Both the position numbers and the translations under genes were made by a program. The notes beneath the pieces were generated by a model. It was not told the DNA's origin. It saw only the letters and a program-made list of their open reading frames with translations, and did not search any database. From the NCBI RefSeq assembly GCF_001645185.1, contig NZ_LXTQ01000020.1, forward strand, positions 62,001 through 126,000: a stretch of DNA of 64,000 bases, read 5' to 3'. This stretch comes from Methylobacillus sp. MM3. Its GTDB lineage: Bacteria; Pseudomonadota; Gammaproteobacteria; Burkholderiales; Methylophilaceae. The number at the start of each line of letters is the position of its first letter. Position 1 is the stretch's first letter. Shown one piece after another: positions 21,445-33,540 of the stretch.

Positions 21445-22297
21445 ATCCAAAGGTTTGGGGCGCGGTCTCGACGCGTTATTGGGCGGTAATCTCGAGAACG
21501 TGTCGGCGACCGATACCTTGCGCGTATTGCGCGTCGGTCAGCTGCAGCCCGGCAAATATCAACCGCGCACGCACATGGATCACGATTCATTGGTGCAGCT
21601 CGCGGATTCTATCCGCGCGCAAGGCATCATGCAGCCTATCCTGGTGCGCCCGATCGCCCCGGAACTGTACGAAATCATCGCCGGCGAACGCCGCTGGCGC
21701 GCCGCGCAAATGGCCGGACTGCAAGAAGTGCAAGTCCTGGTGCGCGAACTGGCGGACGAAACCGCGCTGGCGATGTCGCTCATCGAAAACATCCAGCGCG
21801 AAAATCTTAATCCGCTGGAAGAAGCCAATGGCATTCAGCGCCTGCTGGACGAATTCGGGCTGACGCATCAGGCGGCAGCTGAAGCCATCGGACGCTCGCG
21901 TACGGCGGTGACCAATCTGCTGCGCTTGCGTTCGCTGATTGGCCGCGTACAGGACATGCTGATGGCGGGGGAGATCGATATGGGACATGCGCGTGCCCTG
22001 CTCTCGCTGGATGGAGCGAAGCAGATTGCTGCGGCAGAGCAGATCGCCAGCAAAAAACTCTCGGTGCGCGAAGCGGAGCGCCTGGTGCAGCGCATCATGC
22101 AGCCACGCAAGCAGGCAGAGCCGCGAACAACCCGCGATCTGCAAAATCTGCAGGAAAGCCTTTCCGAACAATTGGGCACTAATGTAGCCATCCGCCAAGG
22201 CGCGCGAGGCAAAGGAAAGCTGACCATCGATTACAGCAGCATGGATGAACTGGAAGGTATTCTCGCCCGCATGGGAATGCGCGTGGAAGCGATCTGA
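21437..22297 (+). CDS. parB: Chromosome partitioning protein ParB (Spo0J)
   Basis: 286 residues from the ATG at 21437 ([17 protein letters not shown]); the frame is open from 21299, but that extension only overlaps parA. The CTP-binding ParB/Srx domain has the motif [13 protein letters not shown]. The [18 protein letters not shown] block (here [14 protein letters not shown]) follows, with the parS-reading helix-turn-helix about 140-180 ([18 protein letters not shown]) and a C-terminal dimerisation helix. It should bind the parS sites at 10151 and 18049. Confidence 0.97.
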   Translation: MVKSKGLGRGLDALLGGNLENVSATDTLRVLRVGQLQPGKYQPRTHMDHDSLVQLADSIRAQGIMQPILVRPIAPELYEIIAGERRWRAAQMAGLQEVQVLVRELADETALAMSLIENIQRENLNPLEEANGIQRLLDEFGLTHQAAAEAIGRSRTAVTNLLRLRSLIGRVQDMLMAGEIDMGHARALLSLDGAKQIAAAEQIASKKLSVREAERLVQRIMQPRKQAEPRTTRDLQNLQESLSEQLGTNVAIRQGARGKGKLTIDYSSMDELEGILARMGMRVEAI

Positions 22298-22322
22298 TCG
22301 CTTCCCGTCGTGCAAGTTTTTC

Positions 22323-22351
22323 TTGACTTGCACACGGCAAAAACCGACAAT
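22323..22351 (+). promoter_or_regulatory. Candidate promoter of the atp operon
   Basis: TTGACT (22323-22328), a 17-bp spacer and GACAAT (22346-22351) lie 82-110 bp before atpI. The -35 lies in the right arm of an 8-bp hairpin (GTGCAAGT/ACTTGCAC, 22310-22333) after the parB stop. Confidence 0.45.
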
Positions 22352-22386
22352 CGCGGGCTTTGGTTGTGCATTGATTTATTAAGAAG

Positions 22387-22407
22387 TGCTCCGCGGGAGC
22401 ATTTTTT
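22387..22407 (+). terminator. Intrinsic terminator upstream of atpI
   Basis: Stem TGCTCC/GGAGCA with a 3-base loop, followed by six T. It either ends parB transcripts or, if the promoter at 22323 is real, sits in the atp leader as a possible attenuator. Confidence 0.75.
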
Positions 22408-22432
22408 ACATGCGCGCAGCTTGGACGATTAA

Positions 22433-22795
22433 ATGGTGAAACGATTGGGTCTCTGGCAGGTGAATGCGGTCCTGCTGGTCAGCCTTGTGGCGTATTGGCT
22501 GGCAGGTGCGCATGGCGCACTGTCGGCGCTTGCGGGAGGTTTCGCGGTCTGGGTTGGCAGTCAGTTGGGTGCGCTCAGCATGCGTCCGGCCAAGAGTCTT
22601 GAGGGCGGGGCAGGCACGGCACTGGTGCTACTGCTGAGAGCAGAAGCGATCAAGATCATAGTCATCGCCGTGCTGCTGCTGCTGATTTTCAAGTTGTATG
22701 CATCGAACCTGGTACCGGCTGCGCTGATCGCCGGCCTCGCCGTGGCAGCCCTGCTGTCCGGCATCGGCATCATGCGAGTAAACGAAAAAGAGTAA
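22433..22795 (+). CDS. atpI: ATP synthase subunit I (assembly factor)
   Basis: 120 residues with four predicted membrane helices: about 10-25, 30-45, 63-82 and 88-108. It is a small hydrophobic protein always found first in atp operons and thought to help c-ring assembly or Mg2+ entry. Family conservation is low, so the call depends on hydropathy and position 17 bp before atpB. Confidence 0.9.
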   Translation: MVKRLGLWQVNAVLLVSLVAYWLAGAHGALSALAGGFAVWVGSQLGALSMRPAKSLEGGAGTALVLLLRAEAIKIIVIAVLLLLIFKLYASNLVPAALIAGLAVAALLSGIGIMRVNEKE

Positions 22796-22812
22796 GGATT
22801 GGGGTTTAACGA

Positions 22813-23619
22813 ATGGCAAGCGAACAGATGACACCTTCAAGCTATATCGAACATCACCTTGGCTTCAATGCCAAGCCGGTGGGGGATGGCAGTTTCTGGG
22901 TTCTGCACATGGACACGCTGGTCATGTCCGCAATTCTGGGTGTCGTGATTTTCGGTTTCCTCTGGTGGGTGGTGCGCGGCGCTACCGCCGGCGTTCCAGG
23001 CAAGCGTCAGGCCTTCGTCGAACTGCTGATGGAGTTCATCGACAATCAGGTCAAGAGCATTTTTCACGGCAACCGCCATGCATTCATCGCGCCCGCTGCC
23101 CTGACGGTCTTCGTCTGGGTGCTGTTCATGAACGCGATGGACTTCCTGCCCGTCGATATCATGGGCAAGTTCTATCACAACGTGCTGGGTCTCGATCACT
23201 GGCGCAGCGTACCCACTTCCGACGTTAACGCCACCTTTGCGTTGGCACTGTCGGTATGGGTGTTGATGATTTTCTTCAGCATCAAGGTCAAGGGCCTAGG
23301 TGGCTGGATTCATGAACTGTTCTGTTCCCCGTTCGGCAGCAATCCGCTGGTATGGCCGGCCAACTTCCTGTTCAACCTGATCGAATACGTATCCAAGCCT
23401 TTATCGCACTCGCTGCGTCTGTTCGGCAACATGTATGCCGGCGAAATCATCTTCCTGCTGCTCGGCATGTGGGCTGCCACAGGCATTGCCGGCACCATCT
23501 TCGGTGCATTGCTAAGCGCCGGCTGGGCTATCTTCCACATCCTGATCGTGGTGCTGCAGGCATTCATTTTCATGATGTTGACGGTCGTGTACATCGCAAT
23601 GGCCCACGAAAGCCATTAA
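22813..23619 (+). CDS. atpB: F1Fo ATP synthase subunit a
   Basis: 268 residues, 5-6 membrane helices. The essential Arg-bearing helix reads [20 protein letters not shown], the Arg that faces the c-ring carboxylate. The C-terminal helix [21 protein letters not shown] contains the conserved Gln opposite it. It builds the two proton half-channels of Fo. It begins 18 bp after atpI. Confidence 0.98.
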   Translation: MASEQMTPSSYIEHHLGFNAKPVGDGSFWVLHMDTLVMSAILGVVIFGFLWWVVRGATAGVPGKRQAFVELLMEFIDNQVKSIFHGNRHAFIAPAALTVFVWVLFMNAMDFLPVDIMGKFYHNVLGLDHWRSVPTSDVNATFALALSVWVLMIFFSIKVKGLGGWIHELFCSPFGSNPLVWPANFLFNLIEYVSKPLSHSLRLFGNMYAGEIIFLLLGMWAATGIAGTIFGALLSAGWAIFHILIVVLQAFIFMMLTVVYIAMAHESH

Positions 23620-23637
23620 CCCGATTTTTTTGTTTGA

Positions 23638-23943
<306 letters not shown>

Positions 23944-23983
23944 TCGCGCTTTCGTGCTAATTGCTAGCCGCTAGGAGTTTCAA

Positions 23984-24454
23984 ATGAATATCAACCTGAC
24001 CTTATTGGCGCAAGCAGTGTCTTTCGCCATTCTGATCTGGTTCACGGTGAAGTTTGTGTGGCCGCCGCTGCTCAATGCCGTGGAAACGCGCCAGAAACAG
24101 ATAGCTGACGGCCTGGCGGCCGGCGAGCGCGGCAGGCACGAACTGGAGCTCGCATCCAAGCGCGCATCCCAGGACCTGCATACCGCAAAGGAAAAGGCAT
24201 CCGCCATCATTGCGCAAGCTGAAAAGCGTGCTGCCGAAATCATCGAAGAAGCCAAGAACAACGCCAAGGTCGAGGGTGAGCGCATCCTGACCGGCGCCAA
24301 GGCTGAAATCGACCAGGAAGTGAACCGTGCCAAGGAAGGTCTGCGTCAGCAAGTGTCGCAACTGGCCATTGCCGGTGCGGAAAAGATCCTGCGTCGTGAA
24401 ATCGATGCGAAGGCGCATAGCGATATGCTCGCCGCGATTGCCAACGAACTGTAG
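23984..24454 (+). CDS. atpF: F1Fo ATP synthase subunit b
   Basis: 156 residues. One N-terminal membrane helix (about 5-25, [21 protein letters not shown] region) is followed by a long charged, Ala-rich coiled coil (about 30-140) forming the peripheral stalk dimer. GGAG at proper spacing precedes the ATG. It links subunit a to the F1 head through delta. Confidence 0.97.
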   Translation: MNINLTLLAQAVSFAILIWFTVKFVWPPLLNAVETRQKQIADGLAAGERGRHELELASKRASQDLHTAKEKASAIIAQAEKRAAEIIEEAKNNAKVEGERILTGAKAEIDQEVNRAKEGLRQQVSQLAIAGAEKILRREIDAKAHSDMLAAIANEL

Positions 24455-24474
24455 GACAGAGGCAGACCCATATC

Positions 24475-25011
24475 ATGGCTGAAGCGGTCACTATTGCAAG
24501 ACCTTATGCCGTGGCGGTGTTCCGCCTGGCTAAGGAAAAGAATGCGCTGGCGAAATGGTCGGAAATGCTGGCCATGGCCAGCGCTGTCATTGCCGATCCG
24601 CAAATGCAGACGGTTATCGACGATCCGAAGTTCATCTCTGCAGATATCGAGCGTCTGCTGCTGGCCGTGTGCGGCGACAAGCTGGACGAATCGGGCATCA
24701 ACCTGATCAAGCTGCTGGTGGAATACGACCGGGTTGCATTGCTGCCGGAAATCGCCAGCAACTATGAAGAGCTCAAGGCACAGGACGAAGGCTCGCTGGA
24801 TGCGGAAATTACCGCCGCCACCGCCCTCACCGACGCTCAGGTAAAGACATTGATCGACCACTTGCAGACGAAGTTCGGCAAGAAAGTCGAGGCAAGCGTT
24901 AAAGTGGACCCGGAAATTATTGGCGGGATCAAAATTGTTGTCGGCGATACGGTCATCGACGCTTCAGTCCGTGGCCGCTTGCAAGAGCTGGCCTACACGC
25001 TGAAAGGTTAG
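24475..25011 (+). CDS. atpH: F1Fo ATP synthase subunit delta
   Basis: 178 residues beginning MAEAVTIARPYAVAVFRLAKEK, the typical delta N-terminus (IARPYAxAVF). The C-terminal block PEIIGGIKIVVGDTVIDASVRGRL is the family signature. It caps the alpha3beta3 head and joins it to the b stalk. It starts 20 bp after atpF. Confidence 0.97.
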   Translation: MAEAVTIARPYAVAVFRLAKEKNALAKWSEMLAMASAVIADPQMQTVIDDPKFISADIERLLLAVCGDKLDESGINLIKLLVEYDRVALLPEIASNYEELKAQDEGSLDAEITAATALTDAQVKTLIDHLQTKFGKKVEASVKVDPEIIGGIKIVVGDTVIDASVRGRLQELAYTLKG

Positions 25012-25020
25012 GAGAAAGTA

Positions 25021-26562
25021 ATGCAGTTATCCACATCAGAAATCAGTGAACTGATTAAGAGCCGGCTGGAGAATTTCTCCACCAGCGCCGAAGCGCGTAC
25101 CCAAGGTACCGTGATTTCGGTGACGGACGGCATCGTTCGCATCCACGGGCTGTCCAACGTGATGGCCGGCGAAATGATCGAATTCCCGGGCAACACTTTC
25201 GGTCTCGCGCTGAACCTGGAGCGCGATTCCGTCGGCGCCGTGGTTCTGGGCGAATATGAACATATTTCCGAAGGCGACACCTGCAAGTGCACCGGCCGCA
25301 TTCTGGAAGTGCCGGTTGGTCCCGAGCTGATCGGTCGCGTCGTGAACGCGCTGGGTCAGCCGATCGACGGCAAGGGTCCGATCAACGCCAAGATGACCGA
25401 CAAGGTCGAAAAGGTCGCTCCGGGCGTTATTGCCCGTAAGTCCGTTTCGCAACCGGTTCAAACCGGCCTGAAGTCCATTGACTCCATGGTTCCGGTCGGC
25501 CGCGGCCAGCGCGAACTGATCATCGGCGACCGTCAGACCGGCAAGACTGCCGTCGCTGTCGACGCGATCATCAATCAAAAGGGTCAGAACATGACCTGTA
25601 TCTACGTTGCGATCGGCCAAAAGGCCTCCACCATCGCCAACGTGGTACGCAAGCTGGAAGAGCATGGCGCGATGGAATACACCATTGTCGTAGCTGCCGC
25701 CGCTTCCGACTCTGCCGCTCTGCAATTCCTGGCGCCTTACGCCGGTTGCACCATGGGCGAATACTTCCGCGACCGCGGTCAGGACGCGCTGATCGTTTAT
25801 GACGATCTGACCAAGCAAGCCTGGGCATATCGTCAGATCTCCCTGCTGCTGCGCCGTCCGCCGGGCCGCGAAGCTTACCCGGGCGACGTGTTCTACATCC
25901 ACTCCCGTCTGCTGGAGCGTGCTGCTCGCGTCAACGAAGAGTATGTCGAGAAGTTCACCAACGGCGAAGTCAAGGGCAAGACCGGTTCGCTGACCGCCCT
26001 GCCGGTGATCGAAACTGCCGCCGGCGACGTGTCCGCATTCGTGCCGACCAACGTGATTTCCATTACCGACGGCCAGATCTTCCTGGAAACCGACCTGTTC
26101 AACGCCGGTATCCGTCCTGCGATCAACGCCGGTATTTCGGTGTCCCGCGTCGGCGGTGCCGCACAGACCAAGGTCATCAAGAAGCTGGGCGGCGGTGTGC
26201 GTCTGGCACTGGCCCAGTATCGTGAACTGGCGGCGTTCGCGCAGTTCGCTTCCGATCTCGACGAAACCACTCGCAAGCAGCTGGAACGCGGCCGCATGGT
26301 GACCGAGCTGATGAAGCAAACGCAGTACGCGCCGCTGAGCACTTCTGAAATGGCCCTCACGCTGCTGGCCGCCAACCAGGGTTACCTGGATGACGTGCCT
26401 GTTGCCAAGGCGCTGTCCTTCGAATCTGCCCTGCACTCCTTCGTGAAGTCCAAGTACAAGGATCTGATGGACAAGATTGAAGCTACCAAGGATCTTGGCG
26501 GCGACGATCAGAAGGCGCTGGAAGCCGCAATTCAGGATTTCAAGGCAACCAACGCTTACTAA
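25021..26562 (+). CDS. atpA: F1Fo ATP synthase subunit alpha
   Basis: A 513-residue non-catalytic nucleotide-binding subunit. The start [19 protein letters not shown] is typical, with the beta-barrel domain at about 25-95. The P-loop is [11 protein letters not shown] (about 169-179). The alpha/beta signature [17 protein letters not shown] and the adenine-contacting region lie further on. The long antisense frames opposite this gene are coding shadows. Confidence 0.99.
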   Translation: MQLSTSEISELIKSRLENFSTSAEARTQGTVISVTDGIVRIHGLSNVMAGEMIEFPGNTFGLALNLERDSVGAVVLGEYEHISEGDTCKCTGRILEVPVGPELIGRVVNALGQPIDGKGPINAKMTDKVEKVAPGVIARKSVSQPVQTGLKSIDSMVPVGRGQRELIIGDRQTGKTAVAVDAIINQKGQNMTCIYVAIGQKASTIANVVRKLEEHGAMEYTIVVAAAASDSAALQFLAPYAGCTMGEYFRDRGQDALIVYDDLTKQAWAYRQISLLLRRPPGREAYPGDVFYIHSRLLERAARVNEEYVEKFTNGEVKGKTGSLTALPVIETAAGDVSAFVPTNVISITDGQIFLETDLFNAGIRPAINAGISVSRVGGAAQTKVIKKLGGGVRLALAQYRELAAFAQFASDLDETTRKQLERGRMVTELMKQTQYAPLSTSEMALTLLAANQGYLDDVPVAKALSFESALHSFVKSKYKDLMDKIEATKDLGGDDQKALEAAIQDFKATNAY

Positions 26563-26575
26563 GGCGGAGACCAAA

Positions 26576-27439
26576 ATGGCTGGCAGCAAGGAAATTCGGA
26601 CCAAGATCAAGAGCGTTGAAAATACGCGCAAGATCACCAAGGCCATGGAAATGGTGGCCGCATCCAAGATGCGCAAGGCGCAGGAGCGGATGCGGCACGC
26701 TCGCCCCTATGCGGAAAAAATTCGCAATGTGGCTGCTCACCTTTCCCATGCGCACTCGGAGTACAAGCATCCATTCATCGTCAAGCGCGATCAGGTCGCC
26801 AATGTCGGCCTGATCGTCGTGACATCGGACAAAGGCTTGTGCGGCGGCCTCAACACAAACGTGTTGCGTATGGCGATCAATCAGATGAAGTCCTGGGAAA
26901 GCGAAAAGCGTGGCGTAGCCGTCACCGCTATTGGCAACAAGGGCCTGGGCTTTATGGGCCGTGTCGGTGCCAACGTCAAGTCGCACGTCATCAGCCTGGG
27001 CGATGCGCCCCACATGGAAAAGCTGATCGGCCCGATCAAGGTGATGCTGGATGCGTATATCGCCGGCGAAATCGACCAGTTGCATATCTGCTATACCCGT
27101 TTCATCAACACGATGAAGCAGGAGCCCGTCATCGAGCAGCTGTTGCCGGTCACCGGCGAGCAGCTCGGCAGTGCGACCGGCTACTGGGACTACATCTACG
27201 AGCCGGAAGCACCTGAAGTCATCAATGAATTGATGGTGCGCTACATCGAATCGCTGGTGTTCCATGCGGTTGCTGAAAACATGGCGTCCGAGCAGAGCGC
27301 GCGCATGGTGGCGATGAAGTCCGCGTCCGACAACGCGAAGAACGTCATCGGTGAGCTCAAGTTGGTCTACAACAAGGCCCGCCAGGCTGCGATCACCAAG
27401 GAAATTTCTGAAATCGTCGGCGGCGCTGCCGCAGTGTAA
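26576..27439 (+). CDS. atpG: F1Fo ATP synthase subunit gamma
   Basis: 287 residues from the ATG at 26576 ([20 protein letters not shown]), preceded by GGAGA; the frame is open upstream into atpA without similarity. The N-terminal helix [18 protein letters not shown] and the C-terminal [20 protein letters not shown] form the rotating coiled-coil shaft. [11 protein letters not shown] is the conserved central motif. A 14-bp piece of its 3' end recurs 85 bp downstream. Confidence 0.98.
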   Translation: MAGSKEIRTKIKSVENTRKITKAMEMVAASKMRKAQERMRHARPYAEKIRNVAAHLSHAHSEYKHPFIVKRDQVANVGLIVVTSDKGLCGGLNTNVLRMAINQMKSWESEKRGVAVTAIGNKGLGFMGRVGANVKSHVISLGDAPHMEKLIGPIKVMLDAYIAGEIDQLHICYTRFINTMKQEPVIEQLLPVTGEQLGSATGYWDYIYEPEAPEVINELMVRYIESLVFHAVAENMASEQSARMVAMKSASDNAKNVIGELKLVYNKARQAAITKEISEIVGGAAAV

Positions 27440-27535
27440 CGCGAGGCGGATTAACGATTGGGCGAGACTAATATTCGAGTTCGAATGTTATGGCGAGACC
27501 AAATCTTTAAGAGCCGCAGTGTAACGAATCAATAG

Positions 27536-28966
<1,431 letters not shown>

Positions 28967-28984
28967 TCACCAGGCTGAGCGAAC

Positions 28985-29410
28985 ATGGCAATGACTATCC
29001 ATCTCGATGTGGTAAGCGCCGAAGAATCCATCTTTTCCGGATTGGCAGAGTTCGTTGCCGCTCCGGCCGCGATGGGCGAAGTAGGTATCTACCCGCATCA
29101 CGCCCCGATGATCACCAAGATCAAGCCGGGCGCGGTACGCGTCAAGGTGCCGAATCAGGAAGAGGAAACGCTGATTTTCGTTTCCGGCGGTTTGCTTGAG
29201 GTACAACCGGGCGTGATCACGGTGCTGGCAGATACCGCCATCCGTGGTCAAGACCTGGATGAAGCGAGTGCGCTCGAAGCGAAACGCCTGGCTGAAGAAG
29301 CGATGCGCGATAAAAGCTCCGAGATCGACTATGCCAAGGCGCAAGCCGAATTGGCGGAGGCCGTTGCCCAGCTGCGCGCGATTCAGAAGCTGCGCAAAGG
29401 CGTGCATTAA
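28985..29410 (+). CDS. atpC: F1Fo ATP synthase subunit epsilon
   Basis: 141 residues: N-terminal beta-sandwich ([39 protein letters not shown]) and a C-terminal two-helix part (about 90-138) that can extend to inhibit ATP hydrolysis. It is the last gene of the atp operon, followed by a strong terminator. Confidence 0.98.
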   Translation: MAMTIHLDVVSAEESIFSGLAEFVAAPAAMGEVGIYPHHAPMITKIKPGAVRVKVPNQEEETLIFVSGGLLEVQPGVITVLADTAIRGQDLDEASALEAKRLAEEAMRDKSSEIDYAKAQAELAEAVAQLRAIQKLRKGVH

Positions 29411-29430
29411 CCATCATCGCAGCAAGCTCA

Positions 29431-29455
29431 AAGGCAGCCGGAAGGCTGCCTTTTT
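29431..29455 (+). terminator. Rho-independent terminator of the atp operon
   Basis: Perfect 7-bp stem GGCAGCC/GGCTGCC with loop GGAA, flanked by A residues and followed by five T, 21 bp after atpC. Confidence 0.92.
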
Positions 29456-29466
29456 GCTTTATACTT

Positions 29467-30855
29467 ATGCCCAATATGTCGTCAGTTCGAAGCAATCTCA
29501 ATGTTGTGATCCTTGCCGCAGGCAAGGGCACGCGCATGCATTCCGACCTGCCCAAGGTCCTTCATCAGGTTGCCGGTCGCGCCCTGCTTTCGCATGTGAT
29601 TACCTGTGCCGAAAAGCTGGAGCCGGAAAACATTGTGGCCGTCTATGGTTTTGGCGGACGCAAGGTGCCGGAAGCCATCGCCCGCGACGATATCCTGTGG
29701 GCGGAACAGGCGGAACAACTGGGTACAGGCCATGCCGTGCAGCAGGCCATGCCCCTGCTCGGTGACAAAGGCATCACGCTGGTATTGCTGGGTGATGTCC
29801 CACTCCTGCGGGCCGAGACCTGCCGTATGTTGATACGCAATGCGGAACAGCATCTCGCGCTGCTGACCGTGGAAAAGGACATTCCTACGGGTTACGGACG
29901 CATAGTGCGCAGTTTCGACGGTCGCGTACAGGCTATCGTGGAAGAAAAGGATGCCGACGCCGAACAGCGCCGCATCAAGGAAGTGAATAGCGGCATCATG
30001 GCGATGCCCACAGTCCTGCTGAAGCAGTGGCTGGGAAGGCTGCGCAACGAGAATAACCAGAAGGAATATTACCTGACGGATGTGATCGCCATGGCCGTAG
30101 AGGATGGCGTGGGCGTGGTCACCGAACGCGCCCAGGATGAATGGGAAGTCATCGGCGTCAATTCGAAGGCTGATCTGGCAGGTGTCGAACGGATCTACCA
30201 GAAAAACGAAGCCCAGCGATTGATGCACGCGGGCGTAACTCTGCGCGATCCAGAGCGCATAGACGTTCGCGGCAGGCTCAAGACTGGTCGCGATGTGGAA
30301 ATCGACATCGGCTGCGTGTTTGAAGGCAATGTGGAGCTCGGTGACAAGGTCAGCATCGGCCCTTATTGCGTCATCAAGGATGCGACCATCGCCGAAGGCA
30401 GTGTCATTGCACCGTATACGCATATCGATGAGGCAACGGTAGGCAGGGATTCGCGCATCGGTCCTTATGCCCGTTTACGGCCAGGCACCGAACTGGTCGC
30501 GGAGGCGCACATCGGCAACTTTGTCGAGATCAAGAACAGCCGCGTGGATCATGGTAGCAAGATCAATCACTTGAGTTACGTGGGCGATAGCCAGGTAGGC
30601 AAGCACGTCAATATCGGCGCCGGGACGATTACCTGCAATTACGATGGCGCAAACAAGCATCGCACCATCATCGGCGATCATGCATTTATAGGCTCGGACA
30701 CGCAGCTGGTGGCACCGGTGACGGTAGAAGCCGGCGCCACCATAGGCGCGGGTTCGACAATTACGCGCGATGCGCCGGAAAATTCGCTGACGCTGTCGCG
30801 CAGCAAACAAATCACCATTCAGGGCTGGAAACGGCCGGTCAAAACAAAGAAATAA
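29467..30855 (+). CDS. glmU: Bifunctional GlmU: GlcN-1-P acetyltransferase / UDP-GlcNAc pyrophosphorylase
   Basis: A 462-residue cytosolic enzyme making UDP-GlcNAc for peptidoglycan and LPS. The N-terminal nucleotidyltransferase has [21 protein letters not shown] (about 13-33). The C-terminal left-handed beta helix has the hexapeptide repeats and the acetyl-CoA region [17 protein letters not shown]. The start is the ATG at 29467 or the one 9 bp further in (MSSVRSN). It begins just after the atp terminator and is 4 bp from glmS, the earlier pathway enzyme. Confidence 0.98.
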   Translation: MPNMSSVRSNLNVVILAAGKGTRMHSDLPKVLHQVAGRALLSHVITCAEKLEPENIVAVYGFGGRKVPEAIARDDILWAEQAEQLGTGHAVQQAMPLLGDKGITLVLLGDVPLLRAETCRMLIRNAEQHLALLTVEKDIPTGYGRIVRSFDGRVQAIVEEKDADAEQRRIKEVNSGIMAMPTVLLKQWLGRLRNENNQKEYYLTDVIAMAVEDGVGVVTERAQDEWEVIGVNSKADLAGVERIYQKNEAQRLMHAGVTLRDPERIDVRGRLKTGRDVEIDIGCVFEGNVELGDKVSIGPYCVIKDATIAEGSVIAPYTHIDEATVGRDSRIGPYARLRPGTELVAEAHIGNFVEIKNSRVDHGSKINHLSYVGDSQVGKHVNIGAGTITCNYDGANKHRTIIGDHAFIGSDTQLVAPVTVEAGATIGAGSTITRDAPENSLTLSRSKQITIQGWKRPVKTKK

Positions 30856-30859
30856 CACT

Positions 30860-32689
30860 ATGTGCGGAATCGTAGGCGCAGTTGCTCAACGCAATGTCGT
30901 TCCCATCCTGATCGAAGGTCTGAGCCGTCTGGAGTATCGCGGCTACGATTCGGCAGGTATCGCCATATTGGATGGTGAAATCAGGCGCGTGCGCGCTGTC
31001 GGACGCGTAGCGGAAATGCAGCAGAAAGCCGGCGCCGTCAATCTCAACGGTCACGTCGGCATCGGCCACACCCGCTGGGCGACCCATGGCGGCGTGACCG
31101 AGTCTAATGCGCATCCGCATGTTTCCTGCGGCGAAATCGCGGTGGTGCATAACGGCATCATTGAAAACCACGAAGCGCAACGTCAAAAGCTCAAGGGCCT
31201 GGGTTACGTGTTTGAATCGCAAACTGATACCGAAGTCATTGCCCACCTGATTCATCATTACTTCAAGCAAGGCAACGACCTGTTCACGGCAACCCGCAAG
31301 GCAGCGGCCGAGCTGGTTGGAGCATATGCCATCGCCGTAGTGGCGCTCAACGAGCCGGAAATCATGGTATGTGCTCGTCAGGGTTGCCCATTGCTGATCG
31401 GTCTGGGCGAAGGCGAGAACTTCGTCGCATCGGATGTTTCCGCGATTCTTTCCGTAACCCGCCGCGTGATCTATATGGAAGACGGCGATGTAGCAGAACT
31501 GCGCCAGTCAGGCATCAAGTTGGTGGATGGCCAAGGCAAACCGGCCGAACGCAAAGTGCATCTGAGCGAAGTATCGCTCGCATCGATGGAGCTGGGCCCT
31601 TACACCCACTTCATGCAGAAGGAAATCCACGAGCAGCCGCGCGCCTTGACCGACACCCTCGAGGCCGTCATCGATGAAGGGCGCTTCAGTACTCAGCTGT
31701 TCGGCAAGGATGCCGCCGAGGTTTTCGCGCAAGCGGACAGCATCCTGATCCTGGCCGCCGGCACGAGTTATTACGCAGGGCTGACAGCCAAATACTGGCT
31801 GGAGAGCATCGCGCGCATTCCCACGACCGTCGAGATTGCCAGCGAATACCGCTACCGCGAATCGGTACCCAATCCGCGCCAGTTGATCATCACCATTTCC
31901 CAGTCCGGCGAAACGCTGGACACGATGGAAGCATTAAAGCATGCCAAAGCACTCGGTCAGGAGTTGACCCTGGCGATCTGCAACGTGCATGAAAGCGCGA
32001 TTCCACGTGCATCCAAACTGGTGTTCTATACCCGGGCCGGTGCTGAAATCGGCGTAGCTTCCACCAAGGCTTTTACCACGCAGCTGATCGCATTGTTCAT
32101 CCTGGCCGCGACGCTGGCGAAGACACGCGGCCTGCTCACGGCGGAAGAAGAGCAGAAACATCTGGAAGCGATGCGCTATCTGCCCTCCAGTGTGCAGCAT
32201 GCGCTCAACCTGGAACCGCAAATACGCGAATGGGCCAAGGCCTTCGCAAGCAAGCAGCATGCTTTGTTCCTGGGGCGTGGCATACACTACCCCATCGCGC
32301 TGGAAGGTGCGCTCAAGCTCAAGGAAATCTCCTACATCCATGCCGAGGCCTACCCTGCCGGTGAACTGAAGCATGGACCGCTGGCACTGGTCGACCGCGA
32401 CATGCCGGTGGTCGTGATCGCGCCCAACGACGCGCTGCTGGAAAAGGTCAAATCCAACATGCAGGAAGTCAGCGCGCGCGGCGGTGAACTGTTCGTATTC
32501 GCCGATCTCGATAGCCATTTCACCGCCAGCGAAGGCGTGCACGTCATCCGTACGCCGCGCAACGTTGGGGTACTCTCCCCTATCCTTCATTCGATCCCGG
32601 TGCAGCTTCTGGCCTATCACGCTGCCTTGTTGAGAGGGACCGACGTAGACAAGCCGCGCAACCTGGCAAAATCTGTCACGGTCGAATAA
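30860..32689 (+). CDS. glmS: Glutamine--fructose-6-phosphate aminotransferase (isomerizing)
   Basis: 609 residues. The N-terminal class II glutaminase has Cys2 exposed after Met removal ([11 protein letters not shown], then [12 protein letters not shown]). Two SIS sugar-isomerase domains follow ([13 protein letters not shown] and [21 protein letters not shown]), with the terminal KSVTVE matching the conserved catalytic tail. It makes GlcN-6-P, the committed step for amino sugars, and is followed by an orphan ParA 11 bp away. Confidence 0.98.
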   Translation: MCGIVGAVAQRNVVPILIEGLSRLEYRGYDSAGIAILDGEIRRVRAVGRVAEMQQKAGAVNLNGHVGIGHTRWATHGGVTESNAHPHVSCGEIAVVHNGIIENHEAQRQKLKGLGYVFESQTDTEVIAHLIHHYFKQGNDLFTATRKAAAELVGAYAIAVVALNEPEIMVCARQGCPLLIGLGEGENFVASDVSAILSVTRRVIYMEDGDVAELRQSGIKLVDGQGKPAERKVHLSEVSLASMELGPYTHFMQKEIHEQPRALTDTLEAVIDEGRFSTQLFGKDAAEVFAQADSILILAAGTSYYAGLTAKYWLESIARIPTTVEIASEYRYRESVPNPRQLIITISQSGETLDTMEALKHAKALGQELTLAICNVHESAIPRASKLVFYTRAGAEIGVASTKAFTTQLIALFILAATLAKTRGLLTAEEEQKHLEAMRYLPSSVQHALNLEPQIREWAKAFASKQHALFLGRGIHYPIALEGALKLKEISYIHAEAYPAGELKHGPLALVDRDMPVVVIAPNDALLEKVKSNMQEVSARGGELFVFADLDSHFTASEGVHVIRTPRNVGVLSPILHSIPVQLLAYHAALLRGTDVDKPRNLAKSVTVE

Positions 32690-32700
32690 GGAGAGCAAGA

Positions 32701-33477
32701 ATGTCGGTCGTCGCGGTCTTCAACCAGAAAGGTGGGGTCGGCAAGACCACGACGACGCTCAATCTGATCGCCGCACTGGCCAAGCGGGGCAAATTCCCGC
32801 TCGGCATCGACCTCGATCCCCAGGCGCACCTGACCATCGCCAGCGGCGTGCGCAATCTTGCCAGCGCAGAAACCATTTACGCTTTCTACAGCGAGCAAAA
32901 GCCTCTATCTCACCTCATGCGCGAGCTGCCTACCGGTGCGCACCTGATTCCAGCGCACATGGAGCTCTTCAAGATTGATTCGCTCTATGGCCGTAACCCC
33001 AACATCACCAGCGCCTTGAAAAACGGCCTCACGCAGGAATTGCTGCCCGACGAGGCGATACCCGTGCTGATCGACTGTTCGCCAATGCTGGGTGTGCTGT
33101 CCCTGAATGCCGTGTTTGCCTCGCAGCGCCTGCTGATCCCGGTCTCGGCGGATTATCTTTCGCTGCAAGGCGTGAATCGTCTGGATGCCGCACTCAAGGT
33201 GCTGGAAAAGCCGCTGGGCAAGCGCATCGAGCGGCGCATCATCATTACGCGTTTCGATTCCCGGCGCCGATTGTCTTACGAGATTTTCGACAGGCTGCGC
33301 GAGCACTACGGTAATGATCTATGCGAGACGCGCATTTCGGAGACGGTGAGTCTTGCGGAGAGCCCGGTGCACGGCAAGGATGTGTTTGCGTTCGCGCCCC
33401 ATGGGCAAGGGGCGAAGGATTACAACGCATTGGCGGAGGAGTTGATCGGGATCGGGTTTTTCGAGCCGCCGAAGTAA
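32701..33477 (+). CDS. Orphan ParA-family ATPase
   Basis: A 258-residue MinD/ParA-type ATPase with deviant Walker A KGGVGKTTTTLN, FPLGIDLDPQAHLT and VLIDCSPMLG. It diverges clearly from the chromosomal ParA and has no parB next to it. It starts 11 bp after glmS with GGAGAG as ribosome site, so it is probably co-transcribed. Such lone ParAs often position other cargo (chemoreceptor arrays, carboxysomes, polysaccharide machinery), but the cargo cannot be read from this context. Confidence 0.88.
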   Translation: MSVVAVFNQKGGVGKTTTTLNLIAALAKRGKFPLGIDLDPQAHLTIASGVRNLASAETIYAFYSEQKPLSHLMRELPTGAHLIPAHMELFKIDSLYGRNPNITSALKNGLTQELLPDEAIPVLIDCSPMLGVLSLNAVFASQRLLIPVSADYLSLQGVNRLDAALKVLEKPLGKRIERRIIITRFDSRRRLSYEIFDRLREHYGNDLCETRISETVSLAESPVHGKDVFAFAPHGQGAKDYNALAEELIGIGFFEPPK

Positions 33478-33540
33478 CCCATCTGTCATTCAGGCACCCG
33501 AATCCAGGGGTCTAGCTCCTTCTGCGCTGCGGGAGAAGGC

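Noticed and set aside
25036-26676. Open frame of 546 codons opposite atpA
   Set aside because: It mirrors the codon structure of atpA and carries no domain signature; atpA is certain.
33478-33540. Terminator between the orphan ParA and the SDR
   Set aside because: Only a 6-bp stem (CCTTCT/AGAAGG) without a T-run; too weak to call.
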